Assembly (NCBI GenBank): GCA_022616395.1
Contig: JAKEEV010000930.1
Span: 1 to 15,041, forward strand
Direction: 5' to 3'
DNA from: Planctomycetia bacterium
GTDB taxonomy: Bacteria; Planctomycetota; Planctomycetia; Gemmatales; Gemmataceae
DNA length: 15,041 nucleotides
Shown here: positions 13,389-15,041 of the stretch, in pieces
How the letters are laid out: each line of letters begins with the position of its first letter
Position numbering within the stretch: position 1 is the first letter of the stretch
The notes under the pieces: generated by a model
Database searches by the model: none
Told to the model about the DNA's origin: nothing
What the model saw: only the letters and a program-made list of their open reading frames with translations
Position numbers and translations under genes: made by a program

Positions 13389-15041
13389 TCACTCCTCTTC
13401 TTCGCGCAGCTTCGCGAGCACGCTGTAGTCTTCCAGAGTCGTTGCGTCACCGGTGGACTGGCGGCCGGCGGCGACATCGCGCAGGAAGCGTCTCATGATT
13501 TTTCCGCTGCGCGTCTTCGGGAGCGCATCCGTAAACCGAATGTCGTCCGGCCGGGCGAGAGCGCCAATATCCTTCGCGACGTGTGCCTGCAATTCCTTCT
13601 TGAGTTCGTCGCTCGGAGCGATCCCTTGCTTGAGCGTCACGAAGCAGCAGATCGCTTCTCCTTTAATGTCATCCGGCCGACCGACCACCGCGGCCTCTGC
13701 CACTTTCGGATGATGAACCAGAGCGCTTTCGACTTCCATCGTGCTTAACCGGTGACCGCTGACGTTGAGCACATCATCGACGCGGCCCATGATCCACATG
13801 TAACCGTCCTCGTCCTGCCGTGCTCCGTCGGCGGTGAAGTACACGTCCTTGATTTGCGACCAGTACGCTTGCTTGTAGCGCTCGTCGTCGCCGAAGATCG
13901 TGCGCAACATGCTCGGCCACGGCCGCTTCACGACAAGGAACCCGCCCTGATTCGGAGGCACCGCTTGTCCTTGCTTGTCCACGACCTCCGCGATGATTCC
14001 CGGTAGCGGTTTGGTCGCGCTTCCGGGCTTTGTGGGAATCGCGCCGGGGATCGGCGAGATCAGGATACAGCCGGTTTCCGTCTGCCACCACGTATCGACA
14101 ATCGGACACCTCCCGCCTCCAATGTGCGTGTGATACCAGATCCATGCTTCCGGATTGATCGGCTCGCCCACGGTGCCGAGCAGTCGAAGCGAAGTGAGGT
14201 TGTGCCCCTTCGGGTGTTGATCTCCCCACTTCACGAACGCGCGGATCGCGGTCGGTGCGGTGTAGAAGACTGTCACCTTGTACTTCTCGATAATCGACCA
14301 GAAGCGGTCTTCCTTCGGATGATTCGGAGCGCCTTCATACATCACGACCGTGCTGCCATTCGCCAGTGGACCGTAGACGATGTAACTGTGACCCGTCACC
14401 CAACCCACATCCGCGGTACACCAGAAGATGTCATCTTCCTTGATGTCGAAGACCCACTTGTGAGTGAGCGAAGTGCCGAGCAGATAGCCGCCAGTCGTGT
14501 GAAGCACGCCCTTCGGCTTTCCGGTGGAACCGGACGTGTAGAGGATGAAGAGCGGGTGTTCGCTATCGAGCTCTTCCGCGGGGCAATTATCACTCGCGGA
14601 GGCAACCAGATCGTGCCACCACACGTCTCGACCGGCTTTCATGTCCACCGCGACATTACAGCGATTGAAAACAACACACTTCTCGACCGTAGGCGACTTC
14701 GCGAGCGCTTCATCGACATTCGCCTTCAGAGGCACGACCTTTCCGCGACGCCAGCCGCCGTCCGCGGTGATGACAAGCTTGCTCTTGGCGTCGTTGTTGC
14801 GATCCGCGACGGCATCCGCCGAGAATCCGCCGAAGACAACCGAGTGTGTTGCTCCGATGCGGGCACAGGCAAGCATCGCGATGGCCACTTCGGGCGTCAT
14901 CGGCATGTAGATCGTGACTCGGTCGCCCTTCTGGATGCCGAGCGACTTCAGCCCGTTGGCGAACTTGCATACTTCGCGATGAAGTTGCTGGTAGGTGAGC
15001 GTTCGCGAGTCTCCCGGTTCGCCTTCCCAGATGATCGCGGC
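13389..15041 (-). CDS. acs: Acetyl-CoA synthetase (partial, N-terminus outside window)
   Basis: AMP-forming acetate-CoA ligase: it adenylates acetate with ATP and transfers the acetyl group to CoA in the cytoplasm. 550 residues are visible and about 100 N-terminal ones are missing at the right edge, compared with the usual length near 650; the frame is open to the last base, so the internal ATG at 14906 is not the start. Seen in order: AAIIWEGEP at the edge, THSVVFGGFSADA, the ATP-binding loop YTSGSTGKPKG (about 14508-14540), WWQTETG (with the tryptophan that limits the pocket to acetate), GSATKPLPG, the hinge region GRVDDVLNVSGHR, and the catalytic lysine in KTRSGKIMRR (codon 13500-13502), the known site of regulatory acetylation. 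All key motifs are intact. No partner acetate gene is visible. Confidence 0.97.
   Translation of the reverse strand, partial: AAIIWEGEPGDSRTLTYQQLHREVCKFANGLKSLGIQKGDRVTIYMPMTPEVAIAMLACARIGATHSVVFGGFSADAVADRNNDAKSKLVITADGGWRRGKVVPLKANVDEALAKSPTVEKCVVFNRCNVAVDMKAGRDVWWHDLVASASDNCPAEELDSEHPLFILYTSGSTGKPKGVLHTTGGYLLGTSLTHKWVFDIKEDDIFWCTADVGWVTGHSYIVYGPLANGSTVVMYEGAPNHPKEDRFWSIIEKYKVTVFYTAPTAIRAFVKWGDQHPKGHNLTSLRLLGTVGEPINPEAWIWYHTHIGGGRCPIVDTWWQTETGCILISPIPGAIPTKPGSATKPLPGIIAEVVDKQGQAVPPNQGGFLVVKRPWPSMLRTIFGDDERYKQAYWSQIKDVYFTADGARQDEDGYMWIMGRVDDVLNVSGHRLSTMEVESALVHHPKVAEAAVVGRPDDIKGEAICCFVTLKQGIAPSDELKKELQAHVAKDIGALARPDDIRFTDALPKTRSGKIMRRFLRDVAAGRQSTGDATTLEDYSVLAKLREEEE

Noticed and set aside
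14709..14906. Internal ATG at 14906 as the start of acs
   Set aside because: The frame stays open to the window edge and the upstream residues (AAIIWEGEP, KGDRVTIYM) are typical of acetyl-CoA synthetase, so the gene is cut by the edge.

Overview
The window looks like a chromosomal segment of a planctomycete, most likely in or near the Gemmataceae. The evidence is the protein families: two DUF1559 proteins with prepilin-type N-termini and the H-X9-DG tail, a Tat-exported DUF1501 protein, two CGC-type DUF1573-like envelope proteins, a small DUF5678-like protein next to a retropepsin-like protein, and moderately GC-rich DNA. This assignment rests on recognising families, not on a database search.

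Layout. Positions 142-3898 hold a four-gene same-strand cassette: (A1) a membrane-anchored DUF1573/ASH-like protein, (B1) an exported LolA/RseB-like protein with a C-terminal membrane anchor, (C1) a small secreted cysteine-rich protein, and (D1) a DUF1559 prepilin-like protein. A lone DUF1501 gene (4070-5539) follows and ends at a clear intrinsic terminator (5595-5624). Next comes a gene-free stretch of about 660 bases (5625-6287) with TGGCCAC palindromes, a 26-bp inverted repeat and a promoter region. Positions 6288-9845 then hold a second copy of the same cassette in the same order and orientation (A2-B2-C2-D2). After it come a response regulator fused to an RsbW-type ATPase domain (9977-10918) and a Tat-signal protein of unknown function (10995-12512). 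On the minus strand, read from right to left, are acs (acetyl-CoA synthetase, cut by the right edge), a 95-residue DUF5678-like protein and a retropepsin-like protein. The last converges on and overlaps the Tat-signal gene by 29 bases.

The notable content is the tandemly repeated A-B-C-D cassette. All four products carry export or membrane signals, so the cassette probably builds an envelope or cell-surface assembly. The small cysteine-rich C protein and the pilin-like D protein would be the exposed parts. The two copies are strongly diverged in the middle but nearly identical at the start of A and the end of D. In both copies gene A carries a long poly-C tract (13 C and 12 C) about 110 bases after the GTG start. 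Gain or loss of one C would bring in a stop codon within a few codons in either copy, which is the architecture of a phase-variable ON/OFF gene. Both cassettes have a TTGACA-type promoter at a similar distance upstream; the second also has two exact tandem 10-mers directly before the -35 box.

The regulator, the Tat protein, acs and the DUF5678/protease pair look like ordinary chromosomal neighbours with no visible functional link to the cassettes.
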